DNA from: an uncultured Eubacterium sp.
GTDB taxonomy: Bacteria; Bacillota; Clostridia; Lachnospirales; Lachnospiraceae
Length of the DNA stretch: 64,000 bases
Reading direction: 5' to 3'
NCBI GenBank assembly: GCA_910584065.1
Contig: CAJTZN010000005.1
Location: 1 to 64,000, forward strand
Shown here one piece after another: positions 52,844 through 61,113 of this stretch (its first letter is position 1; each line of letters starts with the position of its first letter). A program made the position numbers and the translations under genes. The notes under the pieces were generated by a model that had not been told where the DNA came from, ran no database searches, and saw only the letters and a list, made by a program, of their open reading frames with translations.

Positions 52844-55135
52844 ATGAAAACCAAAAAATACGCACCACTATTCCTGCTTTTTCTGCTCACCTGCCTGTTG
52901 TTTAACACAGCCAGCGCAGACGCGGCAAAAAGCGTATACCGTGTCGATCGTTTCGGCGAATTGTACGATTATTCGGGCAGTCCGGTCGTTCCGATCCGCA
53001 GTAATGTATCCGCCATCGGCCCATACACCTTTTACGGCGTAAAGACAACAAGATTTACGACCGCCGGAAATCCCTATTTCAAATCGATCAATGGCGCACT
53101 TTACAGCAAGGACGGAACCCTGCTCATCAAATGTCCCTCGGAAAAAACGGGATCTTTCACCGTGCCTTCTTCGGTAAAAAAGATCGCGCATTCCGCTTTC
53201 ATGGACTGTACCAAATTGACCAGCGTAACAATTCCTGACTCCGTCACCGTGATGGATGACCGGACCTTTAAGAACTGTTCGCTGCTGAAACGGGTCCGGC
53301 TGTCCCGCTATCTCACTTCCATTCCGAGTGAAGCCTTTTCCGGGTGCAGCAGCCTGACCGACATCACGATCCCATCTTCGGTCAGTTCCATCAGTTCCAA
53401 GGCGTTCTATAACTGCCAGAGTCTGCGAAGCATTTCACTCCCGGACTCCGTGTCGAAAGTGGGATCTTCCTGCTTTGCCAACTGTATCAACCTGAAAAAA
53501 GCCCGCCTGTCTTCCAAAATGGACGCGGTGGAGTACAGCCTGTTCAATAACTGTACGGAATTAAAAACGGTGGAAAACACCGGACACATCGAAGAAATCG
53601 AGGGAAACGCGTTTCGAAACTGCATCCACCTGAAAACCTTTTCCTACTCCAACAAACTGGATTCGATCGGCTCCGCCGCTTTCCTCAACTGTCTGGAACT
53701 CGGCACGGTTACGATCATGAAAGGGACGAGGGATATCGGCTATAACGCGTTTAACGGAGCAGCCAGCAAATTTATCGTTGACTCTTCCAATCCCAACTAT
53801 TCCAGCCGGAACGGGATGCTTCTCAATGAAAAGGGAGAAACGCTCATTCAGGCGCCGATCAACATGAGCGGCGACCTTGACATACCAAAAGGCGTCGTCC
53901 GTATTGCTTCCAACGCACTGACCGGCGGACACTTCTCGAGCATCACGATACCCGAAGGCGTAACCTGGATGCGCATGAACCAGTTTCAGGGCTGCGACAA
54001 TTTAAAGTCCATTCATTTCCCGGCGTCGCTCAAAACGTTTGTCTATTACTCCGGTGATGCCCTGAACCTGAAACACCTGGAACGGATCGTCGTAGCCAAA
54101 GGCAATCCAAACTTCTATTCCCAGGACGGCGTCATGTACTCGTCGGACGGCGTTTACGTCATCTTTTTCCCGTCCGGAAAAACAGGAGCCTTTCGTCTGC
54201 CCCAGACTTGTAAAACCATCGGAGACCGCATGCGGTATAACCGCCTGTCCTCGATTTCCGTCTCGTCAAAGAGTAAATATTTTTCCTCCACCGGCGGCGT
54301 TTTGTATGACAGCAAAGGCAAACAGATCGTCTGTTTCCCGATGTCAAAAAGATCGTACCGGATACCGGCGGGCGTAAAAAATATCAACTATTTGAAGAAG
54401 GTAAAAGAAGACCTGAAATGCAAAGCAATTAAAGTTTCCTCTAAAAACAAATGGTTCTCGTCTAAAGCAGGCGTCGTGTTTGATTCCGACGAAGAGACCC
54501 TGATATTTTACCCGACTAAAAAGAAGGGCAGCTATAAGATTCCGACATCCACCCAGTATATCGCCGGCGACGCGTTTGACGACGCCCACGAACTGACTTC
54601 ACTGACGATCACGAAAAATGTAAAACGGAGCCGGTTCAGCACCTTCTATTTCAGGGATTGTAAAAAGCTGAAATCCATCTCGGTCAATCAGGGAGAGTTA
54701 AACTATATCAGCATGAATTTTACGGGATGCGATAAATTGGCCAAACTGACCTTCCCGTCCACCATCATGACAACAAACCTGAAAAACCTGCCCACCGGCG
54801 TCACGATCCACGGCTGGAAAAATACATACGCCAAAGAAGCCGCGGAAGACGCGCAGGGCAAATTTGTGAGCCGCGGCACGATTCCAAACGTCGTAACCGG
54901 CGCGAGGATCAAAAAGATCATTGACAAGTACCAGCTGTCGTGGAATGCTTCAAGCGAGGCAAGCGGCTATCAGGTCTACACCTCTTACAGCACTATCAAG
55001 GATTTAAAAGGTTCAGGAAGTACTTCCTGCTTCATTCCGGAGAAGTACAGCGAGAGTACCATTTATATCCGGGCGTATAAGATCGAGAATAAAAAGAAGG
55101 TTTATGGGAAGGCGAGATCGCTGGATATTGGATGA
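52844..55135 (+). CDS. secreted BspA-type leucine-rich repeat protein with FN3-like end
   Basis: 763 residues. Signal peptide (1-~28), then about 20 LRR_5-type units (pattern IxxxAFxxCxxLxxIxIPxSVxxIG), interspersed with modules of the type NPNYSSRNGMLLN that end in a short strand, and an FN3-like C-terminal domain (~690-763). BspA-like proteins bind host or other bacterial surfaces. No sorting signal LPXTG is seen. Expression is probably controlled by the structured leader. Confidence 0.9.
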   Translation: MKTKKYAPLFLLFLLTCLLFNTASADAAKSVYRVDRFGELYDYSGSPVVPIRSNVSAIGPYTFYGVKTTRFTTAGNPYFKSINGALYSKDGTLLIKCPSEKTGSFTVPSSVKKIAHSAFMDCTKLTSVTIPDSVTVMDDRTFKNCSLLKRVRLSRYLTSIPSEAFSGCSSLTDITIPSSVSSISSKAFYNCQSLRSISLPDSVSKVGSSCFANCINLKKARLSSKMDAVEYSLFNNCTELKTVENTGHIEEIEGNAFRNCIHLKTFSYSNKLDSIGSAAFLNCLELGTVTIMKGTRDIGYNAFNGAASKFIVDSSNPNYSSRNGMLLNEKGETLIQAPINMSGDLDIPKGVVRIASNALTGGHFSSITIPEGVTWMRMNQFQGCDNLKSIHFPASLKTFVYYSGDALNLKHLERIVVAKGNPNFYSQDGVMYSSDGVYVIFFPSGKTGAFRLPQTCKTIGDRMRYNRLSSISVSSKSKYFSSTGGVLYDSKGKQIVCFPMSKRSYRIPAGVKNINYLKKVKEDLKCKAIKVSSKNKWFSSKAGVVFDSDEETLIFYPTKKKGSYKIPTSTQYIAGDAFDDAHELTSLTITKNVKRSRFSTFYFRDCKKLKSISVNQGELNYISMNFTGCDKLAKLTFPSTIMTTNLKNLPTGVTIHGWKNTYAKEAAEDAQGKFVSRGTIPNVVTGARIKKIIDKYQLSWNASSEASGYQVYTSYSTIKDLKGSGSTSCFIPEKYSESTIYIRAYKIENKKKVYGKARSLDIG

Positions 55136-55190
55136 CGAAGTGAAAGGTAGTGTCATTCTAACAGCACTCAAACTTTTACTTTTAAATTGA

Positions 55191-55217
55191 AGAGCTACTT
55201 GCAAAGCAAGCAGCTCT
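55191..55217. other. strong stem-loop beside the toxin-antitoxin unit
   Basis: AGAGCT-A-CTTGC (55191-55202), AAA, GCAAG-C-AGCTCT (55206-55217). On the minus strand it lies ~100 nt past the toxin stop and could end the toxin mRNA (followed by TCAATTT); on the plus strand it has no T-tract. It overlaps the antitoxin RNA promoter. Confidence 0.6.
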
Positions 55218-55227
55218 GGTGTATAAT
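55199..55227 (+). promoter_or_regulatory. promoter of the antisense antitoxin RNA
   Basis: TTGCAA (55199-55204), 17-bp spacer, TATAAT (55222-55227) on the plus strand, with no coding frame downstream. Confidence 0.7.
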
Positions 55228-55233
55228 CTACTT

Positions 55234-55332
55234 AGAAGTGATCGGAATTGAATCTCCGATTGCCCTCAGTAATTAAAACTATAAAGAATAGCATCCTCAC
55301 TTTAGGCTGGTAGGGATGCTATTTCTTTTTGT
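55234..55332 (+). ncRNA. putative type I antitoxin antisense RNA
   Basis: A ~100-nt transcript is predicted from the promoter above. It has an internal hairpin ATCGGA (55241-55246) / TCCGAT (55255-55260) and ends in an intrinsic terminator, AATAGCATCC (55287-55296) / GGATGCTATT (55314-55323) followed by TCTTTTT. It runs opposite to the toxin gene and overlaps its last codons and 3' trailer, the arrangement of TxpA/RatA-type systems. No antitoxin protein is needed. Ends are inferred. Confidence 0.6.
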
Positions 55333-55399
55333 GATTGTCTATGTAAGACAGTGCCGCAAATAACACAAGCAATAATGTAAGAACTTCCATTATACTCAT
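55319..55399 (-). CDS. 26-residue holin-like type I toxin peptide
   Basis: Small hydrophobic peptide starting MSIMEVLTLLLVLFAALSYI and ending in a charged tail (DNHKKK), typical of holin-like membrane toxins in Firmicutes. RBS GAGGGTG lies seven bases before the ATG. In the mRNA the complementary hexamers at 55409-55414 and 55428-55433 can form a hairpin hiding this ribosome site. A convergent RNA gene overlaps its 3' end. Too short for ordinary gene callers. Confidence 0.78.
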   Translation of the reverse strand: MSIMEVLTLLLVLFAALSYIDNHKKK

Positions 55400-55408
55400 A
55401 GGGCATCA

Positions 55409-55433
55409 CCCTCTTTCGTAAGAAACTAGAGGG
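55409..55433 (-). promoter_or_regulatory. hairpin sequestering the toxin ribosome site
   Basis: CCCTCT (55409-55414) and AGAGGG (55428-55433) are complementary and include the toxin's AGAGGG Shine-Dalgarno sequence on the minus strand. Confidence 0.6.
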
Positions 55434-55540
55434 CATCCAAAAAACTAAAGTTCAAGGAAAATCGCGCTGATATTCACGTATTTCCTAAAAGATTTCTAGC
55501 ATAAAAAACAAAAAAACTAACAACCCTGAATTCCTCTAAA

Positions 55541-55568
55541 TAAAAGAGCGCCCCTATCTGCGAGGCGC
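55541..55568 (-). terminator. terminator of the amino-acid ABC operon
   Basis: Stem GCGCC (55548-55552) / GGCGC (55564-55568), followed on the minus strand by TCTTTTATTT. It lies just past the stop of the ATPase gene. Confidence 0.7.
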
Positions 55569-55581
55569 CCCTGCTTCCATT

Positions 55582-56406
55582 CTACACCAATACCTTAGAC
55601 AAAAACTCCCTCAACCGCGGATTCTTCGGATTGCCAAAAAACTCCTCCGGCGGCTCTTCCTCCAAAATCATACCCTCGTCAATAAACAGCACTTTATTCG
55701 CCACCTCCCTGGCAAATCCCATCTCGTGCGTGACAATGATCATCGTCATCCCCTCTTCGGCGAGCGATTTCATCAGATCGAGCACCTCCCCGACCATCTC
55801 CGGATCGAGCGCGCTCGTCGGCTCGTCAAACAGGATCACATCGGGGTTCATCGCCAGCGAGCGCACAATGGCCACGCGCTGCTTCTGGCCGCCTGACAGC
55901 GTGGACGGGTAAACATCCGCCTTATCTTCCATGCCGATGCGGCGCAGGAGCGACATCGCCTGCTCCCTCGCCTCTTTCACAATCTGTGCCTTACTCGTGT
56001 CCACGGACGCCTGTCCTTGCCCTTCGCGAGCTTGCACCTTGCCAAACCCAAAGCGTTTTCTCCACTTACTCCTCCGCAGTTCCTGGCAGCGGATGTAAAC
56101 AGGCGCCAGCATAATATTCTGCAGAACGGTTTTATTATGGAAGAGATTAAAGTGCTGGAACACCATCCCCATGTGGCGGCGGTGGATGTTAATGTCCACG
56201 TTCACATCGGCGATATCAACCCCGTTAAAAATAATCTGCCCGCCCGTGGGATCTTCCATGCAGTTCAGACAGCGGAGAAACGTGCTCTTACCGGATCCGG
56301 ACGGCCCCACGACCACGACAATGTCGCCTTTGTTGATCGTCACGTTGATCCCCTTTAACACCTGATTGTCTCCAAAATGTTTTTCCAGATCAATTACGTC
56401 TATCAC
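55582..56406 (-). CDS. polar amino-acid ABC transporter ATPase (GlnQ type)
   Basis: 274 residues. Walker A GPSGSGKST, signature LSGGQKQR, Walker B ILFDEPTSALDPE, H-loop VTHEM. An insertion of ~30 residues (about 110-145, Arg/Lys/Gln-rich) sits before the signature region, which makes it longer than the usual ~240. Overlaps the permease gene by 17 bp. Drives uptake of an amino acid together with the next two genes. Confidence 0.94.
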   Translation of the reverse strand: MIDVIDLEKHFGDNQVLKGINVTINKGDIVVVVGPSGSGKSTFLRCLNCMEDPTGGQIIFNGVDIADVNVDINIHRRHMGMVFQHFNLFHNKTVLQNIMLAPVYIRCQELRRSKWRKRFGFGKVQAREGQGQASVDTSKAQIVKEAREQAMSLLRRIGMEDKADVYPSTLSGGQKQRVAIVRSLAMNPDVILFDEPTSALDPEMVGEVLDLMKSLAEEGMTMIIVTHEMGFAREVANKVLFIDEGMILEEEPPEEFFGNPKNPRLREFLSKVLV

Positions 56407-57100
56407 TTTTCCGCAGGCTCCTTTCCATGAGTTTCACCGCAAGGCTGATGAGCATTACGATCACAATGTAAATAACGGCCATGACCAGATAAGGAACCAT
56501 AAATTCATAACTGTTGCTGCCAATGTAATTAAACGCCACATAAAGATCCGCCGCCCCTACAAAACTAACGACCGACGTTTCCTTTATGAGAGTAATGAAT
56601 TCATTTCCCAAAGTAGGCAGAATATTTTTCACCGCCTGCGGAATCACAATCTTCACCATCGTCGTGGCAAAGCTCAGGCCGACGGCCCGGCCGGCCTCCA
56701 TCTGTCCCTGATCGACGGACTGGATCCCGCTGCGCATGATCTCCGAAATGTAAGCCCCGCTGTTCATACCGAAAACGAGTACAGAAACCTGGACCCCCGT
56801 CAGCTTCACTCCCAGAATGGGGAGAAGTACGTAATAGCAGACCAAAAGCTGTACGACCATCGGCGTTCCCCGGAACAGGCCGACATAAAACGAACAGATT
56901 CCGTTGAGTATCCGGGGCAGCCGTTTGTATTTGGGAATGACTCTGACCGTGGCGATCAGCGTACCGATCAGGATTCCGATGATCAGGCCGACAACCGCGA
57001 TCAGCAGCGTATTTTTCAAGCCTTCCACCACGCGCTGGTAGCCGTTCTGATCAATAAACACCTTAATAAACTGATCGACTTTTGCACCAAAATTATCCAT
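56390..57100 (-). CDS. polar amino-acid ABC transporter permease
   Basis: 236 residues, His/Glu/Gln/Arg/opine-type permease with about five helices. Signature segments: YVGLFRGTPMVVQLLVCYY, NSGAYISEIMRSGIQSVDQGQMEAGRAVGLS (contains the EAA loop) and PQAVKNILPTLGNEFITLIKETS. Lies between the binding protein and the ATPase genes. Confidence 0.95.
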   Translation of the reverse strand: MDNFGAKVDQFIKVFIDQNGYQRVVEGLKNTLLIAVVGLIIGILIGTLIATVRVIPKYKRLPRILNGICSFYVGLFRGTPMVVQLLVCYYVLLPILGVKLTGVQVSVLVFGMNSGAYISEIMRSGIQSVDQGQMEAGRAVGLSFATTMVKIVIPQAVKNILPTLGNEFITLIKETSVVSFVGAADLYVAFNYIGSNSYEFMVPYLVMAVIYIVIVMLISLAVKLMERSLRKSDRRN

Positions 57101-57134
57101 ATGACCTTCTTTTTGACCCTCTCTCCGTCACCGG

Positions 57135-57977
57135 TTACTGCATCTTATTGATCGCTTCCGTGATACATTTTGCCGGAGCGGAATCAATGATCACATAGTC
57201 AATGTTTCCATTCAAAAGATCCTGGACAGCGAGTGAGCCGTTTTTATATCCGGTCGTCGTCACAGCAAATCCTTCAAATTCCCATTCTTCATCACCCTCG
57301 CAGTAACGCTGCCCGGTCGTTCCGTTCTGGACGCCGACCTTCACACTCTCATCCTTTTTCTTCAGTATTTCCTCGACGCCGGCCGCATCTTCGCACGAAT
57401 CAAACTCTGTATTGTCCGCTTTTACGATCAGGCTCTGGGAAGCATTGTAATAAGATTCTGAAAAATTCACGTACTCTTTCCGGTCTTCCTTCACCGTAAG
57501 TCCGGCCATCGCGATATCGCTCTTGTGCTGGCCAACCGAAAGGCAGACGGCGTCAAAATCCATGTTCTGAATCACCAGTTCTTTTCCCAGCCTTTCCGCC
57601 AGCAAAGCGGCGATCTCCATATCAATGCCGTAATAGCTGTCACCGATCATATATTCAAATGGCTCAAACGAAGCGTTCGTTGCGACTACAAGCTGGTCTT
57701 TCGTCGAGTCAAGCGCGGCGGACGCAACCGCTGTCGGTTCCCCGTCGCCAAAATATTTGTTGCAGATTTCATCGAATTTACCATTTCCTTTAATTTCCTT
57801 AATAAATTCATTCGCTTTCTGGAGCAGGTCGTCCTGGTCTTTGTCCACGCCGAACGCATACTCCTCCTGTGTGAGTTCCACATCGATCACTTTTGCCTCT
57901 TTGGCAGACTCCCCGCATCCGCAGGCCAGCATTGCTGACAGAATGACGACAAGTCCCATCGCTACTAATTTTTTCAC
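57135..57977 (-). CDS. amino-acid-binding lipoprotein with permuted domain order
   Basis: 280 residues, type II periplasmic binding-protein family. GTG start at 57977 with AGGAGG nine bases upstream; lipoprotein signal ends near LACGC. Directly after it comes the block usually found at the C-terminus (about residues 30-79, DVELTQEEYAFGVDK … FDEICNKYFGDG), then the normal N-terminal lobe start (LVVATNASFEPFEYM, ~96-110). The protein ends at VIIDSAPAKCITEAINKMQ, exactly where that block normally follows. This suggests a circular permutation rather than truncation. Ligand probably a polar amino acid. Confidence 0.9.
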   Translation of the reverse strand: MKKLVAMGLVVILSAMLACGCGESAKEAKVIDVELTQEEYAFGVDKDQDDLLQKANEFIKEIKGNGKFDEICNKYFGDGEPTAVASAALDSTKDQLVVATNASFEPFEYMIGDSYYGIDMEIAALLAERLGKELVIQNMDFDAVCLSVGQHKSDIAMAGLTVKEDRKEYVNFSESYYNASQSLIVKADNTEFDSCEDAAGVEEILKKKDESVKVGVQNGTTGQRYCEGDEEWEFEGFAVTTTGYKNGSLAVQDLLNGNIDYVIIDSAPAKCITEAINKMQ

Positions 57978-58012
57978 CTTACCATTCCTCCTGATTTGCA
58001 AATTTGAGTACC

Positions 58013-58041
58013 ATTATAGCACGTAAAAAGGAATATAGCAA
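58013..58041 (-). promoter_or_regulatory. promoter of the amino-acid ABC operon
   Basis: Minus strand TTGCTA (58041-58036), 17-bp spacer, TATAAT (58018-58013), with an extended TGC before the -10. Confidence 0.8.
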
Positions 58042-58051
58042 GGTTTTGAGA

Positions 58052-58753
58052 TCAAATCCGGTAAATATCCACCCCGCCAAACCGCACATTTCCATTGAGG
58101 ACGAGCGTCGGTCCCTCTCCGGCATCCCTGCTGCGCCGGTGCTCATCCACGCTGCCAAACATGCAGTCCATGTGATTGTCAATCTGCCAGGACTGCGGCA
58201 CATAAAGCTCCACGCCGCCAAAATTCACATCCAGCTCTACATATGCCGTTCCATGCTGGATGACCGCGTCATCAAAGCTGACTTCCATTCCCCCGAACTT
58301 GCAGAACAACTTCGCTTTCGTAAAATCATCGGAAGAAATGCTCTTTTTCGTACCGTTAAACAGGCAGCGCACGACGATCTCATCCCCGCTTATAAATTCA
58401 CCGCTGCCATCCAGTACCGCGTCCCGCTTTCCCCGGCGGAATTTCCTGGCCTGGCTTCCGAATATCATGTCGAGCCCGATCGTACCCAACAGCGCCGCCA
58501 CCAGCACCGGCCAGGGCGTGATCACCGTGAGGTTCCATTCGCGGCTGAAAAGGATGGCGAGGATGGCCAGAGAAAACAGCATGCCGCCAAACTCAATCCG
58601 TACGAGCGAGCGCACGAATACGACCGCACACACGACCGCCACAGCCAGCCTGACGATATTGACATCCGGCAGAAAACCAAGGCGGTGGATGATAATATAA
58701 ACACCTGCCAACAAAAGTATTACACCCCAAAAGACATTACTATTTTTTTTCAT
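58052..58753 (-). CDS. LiaF-like membrane protein
   Basis: 233 residues. About four helices in the first ~100 residues (LiaF N-terminal-type/DUF5668-like), then a cytoplasmic or outer beta-rich domain with repeated FGGMEVSF / FGGVELYVP / FGGVDIY strands as in LiaF and other cell-wall-stress response proteins. In Bacilli LiaF restrains a LiaRS two-component system; no LiaRS is adjacent here. ATG at 58753 with GGAGG upstream is chosen. It follows the DUF4097 gene by 30 bp. Confidence 0.85.
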   Translation of the reverse strand: MKKNSNVFWGVILLLAGVYIIIHRLGFLPDVNIVRLAVAVVCAVVFVRSLVRIEFGGMLFSLAILAILFSREWNLTVITPWPVLVAALLGTIGLDMIFGSQARKFRRGKRDAVLDGSGEFISGDEIVVRCLFNGTKKSISSDDFTKAKLFCKFGGMEVSFDDAVIQHGTAYVELDVNFGGVELYVPQSWQIDNHMDCMFGSVDEHRRSRDAGEGPTLVLNGNVRFGGVDIYRI

Positions 58754-58783
58754 CGTTACCTCCATTCGTCAGATCATGAAACG

Positions 58784-60583
58784 CTATTTGTCAGAAATTT
58801 CAATATTACCCAGGTCAACCTCTACCGTCATCGTGCACTTCTCCGGCACCGAGAGTGTCTCCTCTTCTTCCTGCGTCAATGGCCGGGGCTGCGCCTGTAC
58901 CTGATAGGAACTTCCCTGCTTTTTATCGTTCACTTCTACCTCACCCAGATCTACGTCGAGATCCATATCATAGCGGTCAAGCGGAATCTTTGACTGCAGG
59001 TGGGAAAAGTTTCCGGCGTTCACATCTGCCTTCAGGCCGTCAAACGAACTCTTCCTGAATTCAACATTCCCCGCGTCCACGTCGATTTCACTCTTGGCGC
59101 CAAACCTACAGTCATCCCCTTCCACATTCCCGGCATTGACGTCCAGCGCCAGACTGTCGGAATAAAGCCCATTCATTACCACATTCCCCGCGTCCACGTC
59201 CAGCGCCAGACTGTTGGAATAAAGCCCGTTCATCCTCACATTTCCGGCATTGACATCCACGGAAAAGCGCAGGTTTTCTCCATTCAGGTCCACACACCGT
59301 TCCTCCGGAATGCGTATCGTCACGGATCGTTTGTACGCCCCGCGCCCCCATCCAAACAGATGAAAATGGACGCCAAACCCGCCATTTCTCGGCTCACTGA
59401 CCTCAAGTATCCCATCCGCCAGCTTCACCTGCGGAATATCGCGCTTATCCCCGCCAGCATAAGAAAATTCAATCTGATCCACTGCCGCCCGTTCGATATG
59501 AAGGTCGCACAGATCCAGATCGATCATGACCTCGTCCACGTTTATCGCCTCATACCGTTCTTCCACATTCGCATTGTCACCGTCTCCGGAAACAGGAATG
59601 AGAAACCCTATCAACAGGCTTATTCCCGTTAAAATGGCACACACGACGATAATGATAACGGCCATCGGCAGCCACATCCTGCTCCGCCCGCTCCCGCGGC
59701 CGCTCATCCATGCCTGTTTCTCCCCGCCGCTGTTTTTTACCGCTTTCATAAGCTCCGTATAACGATTTCCCACACTAGCCGACAAAACGATCAGGCACAC
59801 GCCGGTTCCCACGATCATCAGGACGCTGGCGTCCATGATCTCCCGCAGGAACAGATTGCTGAAACGGTTTACGCTGGATGGCACTACACTCACGATACAG
59901 AGAACGATCCCCGTTACGCGCAGCCAGAATCTTCTCTGCTCATCCTTCTCTCTTTTCTGTTCCACAAGGTTCTGTGCTTTTTCATCCAGTGAGATCCCGT
60001 ACTTCGCCACATTTCCGTAAGGTTTCCGCAGATGCGACGCCGTACAGAACAGAACGACCGCGATCGCCACGAAAAAGAACAGGATGCTGCTGCCGCACGC
60101 GTCGGCCACACCTGCTGACACATAGTTCTCTGCCGCTGCTCCGTCCATGACGCTGCTCACATAGGGCGACCAGATGCACAGGGCCACGCCAAGCGCGACA
60201 CAGAGCGCGTGTTTCCAGGCATATTTCAGATAATCCTTCGCCTCGCTGAACGTCCACTCGTACTGCTGTTTCGGCGGAGCCTGATATCTTGGCCTGTTCC
60301 CGCGGTTTCTGGCCGCTCCGCTCCCTCCAGCAGCGGAACGCCCTTCCTGCTCTTCCCCCTTTCTCAGAAAGTCCTCGATCCCCAGCTCCTCCGCCAGTTC
60401 TTCCAAATTTCCAAATTCGGAAATAACGGTCCCTACCGCTTCTTTCTCCGATTTCCCCTGGGAAACCAGTTCATCGTACTTATCCTCCATCATTTCCAAA
60501 AGCGCCGCCTTCGCCCGCAGTACTTCCGGTGTTTCCGGCAGACTCATAAACAGGTTATGCAGATACTCTCTAATCGCTTCCAT
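58784..60583 (-). CDS. HAAS-DUF4097 membrane protein with beta-helix repeats
   Basis: 599 residues. N-terminal helical HAAS-like domain (~1-70, LVSQGKSEKEAVGTVISEFGNLEELAEELG), a basic linker, about five membrane helices (~130-310), then a DUF4097-type beta-repeat region (~330-599) with consecutive DVNAGNV/DVDAGNV units. Such proteins pair with PadR regulators in envelope-stress loci. ATG at 60583 with GGAGGG upstream; a GTG at 60601 overlapping the PadR gene is the alternative. Confidence 0.86.
   Translation of the reverse strand: MEAIREYLHNLFMSLPETPEVLRAKAALLEMMEDKYDELVSQGKSEKEAVGTVISEFGNLEELAEELGIEDFLRKGEEQEGRSAAGGSGAARNRGNRPRYQAPPKQQYEWTFSEAKDYLKYAWKHALCVALGVALCIWSPYVSSVMDGAAAENYVSAGVADACGSSILFFFVAIAVVLFCTASHLRKPYGNVAKYGISLDEKAQNLVEQKREKDEQRRFWLRVTGIVLCIVSVVPSSVNRFSNLFLREIMDASVLMIVGTGVCLIVLSASVGNRYTELMKAVKNSGGEKQAWMSGRGSGRSRMWLPMAVIIIVVCAILTGISLLIGFLIPVSGDGDNANVEERYEAINVDEVMIDLDLCDLHIERAAVDQIEFSYAGGDKRDIPQVKLADGILEVSEPRNGGFGVHFHLFGWGRGAYKRSVTIRIPEERCVDLNGENLRFSVDVNAGNVRMNGLYSNSLALDVDAGNVVMNGLYSDSLALDVNAGNVEGDDCRFGAKSEIDVDAGNVEFRKSSFDGLKADVNAGNFSHLQSKIPLDRYDMDLDVDLGEVEVNDKKQGSSYQVQAQPRPLTQEEEETLSVPEKCTMTVEVDLGNIEISDK
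59125..59260 (-). repeat. 57-bp in-frame repeat in the DUF4097 region
   Basis: Two nearly identical 57-bp units (matching CCAGCGCCAGACTG at 59143 and 59200) encode the 19-residue unit NGLYSNSLALDVDAGNVVM, with more diverged copies on both sides. Confidence 0.8.
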
Positions 60584-60597
60584 CAAATTTCCCTCCT

Positions 60598-60918
60598 TCA
60601 CACTACAAATCGGTCAATGACATCCTTTGTTACGTCCCATTCCTCACACTTTTGCCGGTAATACTCCTCACCGGCGTCAGTGATCCTGTAATAGGTCCTC
60701 CTCTTCCCGCCCGTCTCATCTCCATAAAACGATTCGATGTAACCGTTCTTCTCCATTCTTGAAAAAGCGGAGTATAGCGTCGTTTCTTTTATGATATACT
60801 TTTCTTCTGAAATCTGCCGGATCTCTTTCGAGATCTCATAACCATAAGAAGGCGCATTTCGCAACAGATACAGGATAATGGTGTCATTATATCCGCGTAT
60901 TACGTCACTGCTTATCAT
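60598..60918 (-). CDS. PadR-family transcriptional regulator
   Basis: 106 residues. Winged helix: ILYLLRNAPSYGYEISKEI…KETTLYSAFSRMEKNGYIESFYGDETGGKRRTYYRIT, short C-terminal dimer helix. It heads the operon with the DUF4097 and LiaF-like genes and probably represses it through the dyad immediately upstream. Confidence 0.94.
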   Translation of the reverse strand: MISSDVIRGYNDTIILYLLRNAPSYGYEISKEIRQISEEKYIIKETTLYSAFSRMEKNGYIESFYGDETGGKRRTYYRITDAGEEYYRQKCEEWDVTKDVIDRFVV

Positions 60919-60968
60919 ACATTTTCCTCCTTTCCCAGAAAAAACAGGGTTTTCGACGTATTACGTCA

Positions 60969-61022
60969 GTCGTAGTACTTCTGTCGTAGTAATAATATAG
61001 CACAATTACTACGACAGGTCAA
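60969..61022 (-). promoter_or_regulatory. PadR operator and promoter
   Basis: Perfect 13-bp inverted repeat CTGTCGTAGTAAT (60981-60993) / ATTACTACGACAG (61005-61017), plus an extra direct half-site GTCGTAGTA at 60969-60977. It covers a minus-strand promoter TTGACC (61022-61017), 17-bp spacer, TATATT (60999-60994), so binding would block transcription. Confidence 0.88.
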
Positions 61023-61049
61023 GTAGTTTTCACAAAACTTCCCTAAAAC

Positions 61050-61078
61050 TTGTAAAATTTTTGTACTTAGAGTATAAT
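61050..61078 (+). promoter_or_regulatory. promoter of the VanRS-like operon
   Basis: TTGTAA (61050-61055), 17-bp spacer, TATAAT (61073-61078), upstream of the response regulator ATG at 61114. Confidence 0.8.
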
Positions 61079-61113
61079 GGGATTTCAGGAAGATAAGGAG
61101 AAATACGATTGCT

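Noticed and set aside
55191..55217. intrinsic terminator of the LRR protein gene
   Set aside because: Strong stem but no T-tract on the plus strand; it instead overlaps a promoter.
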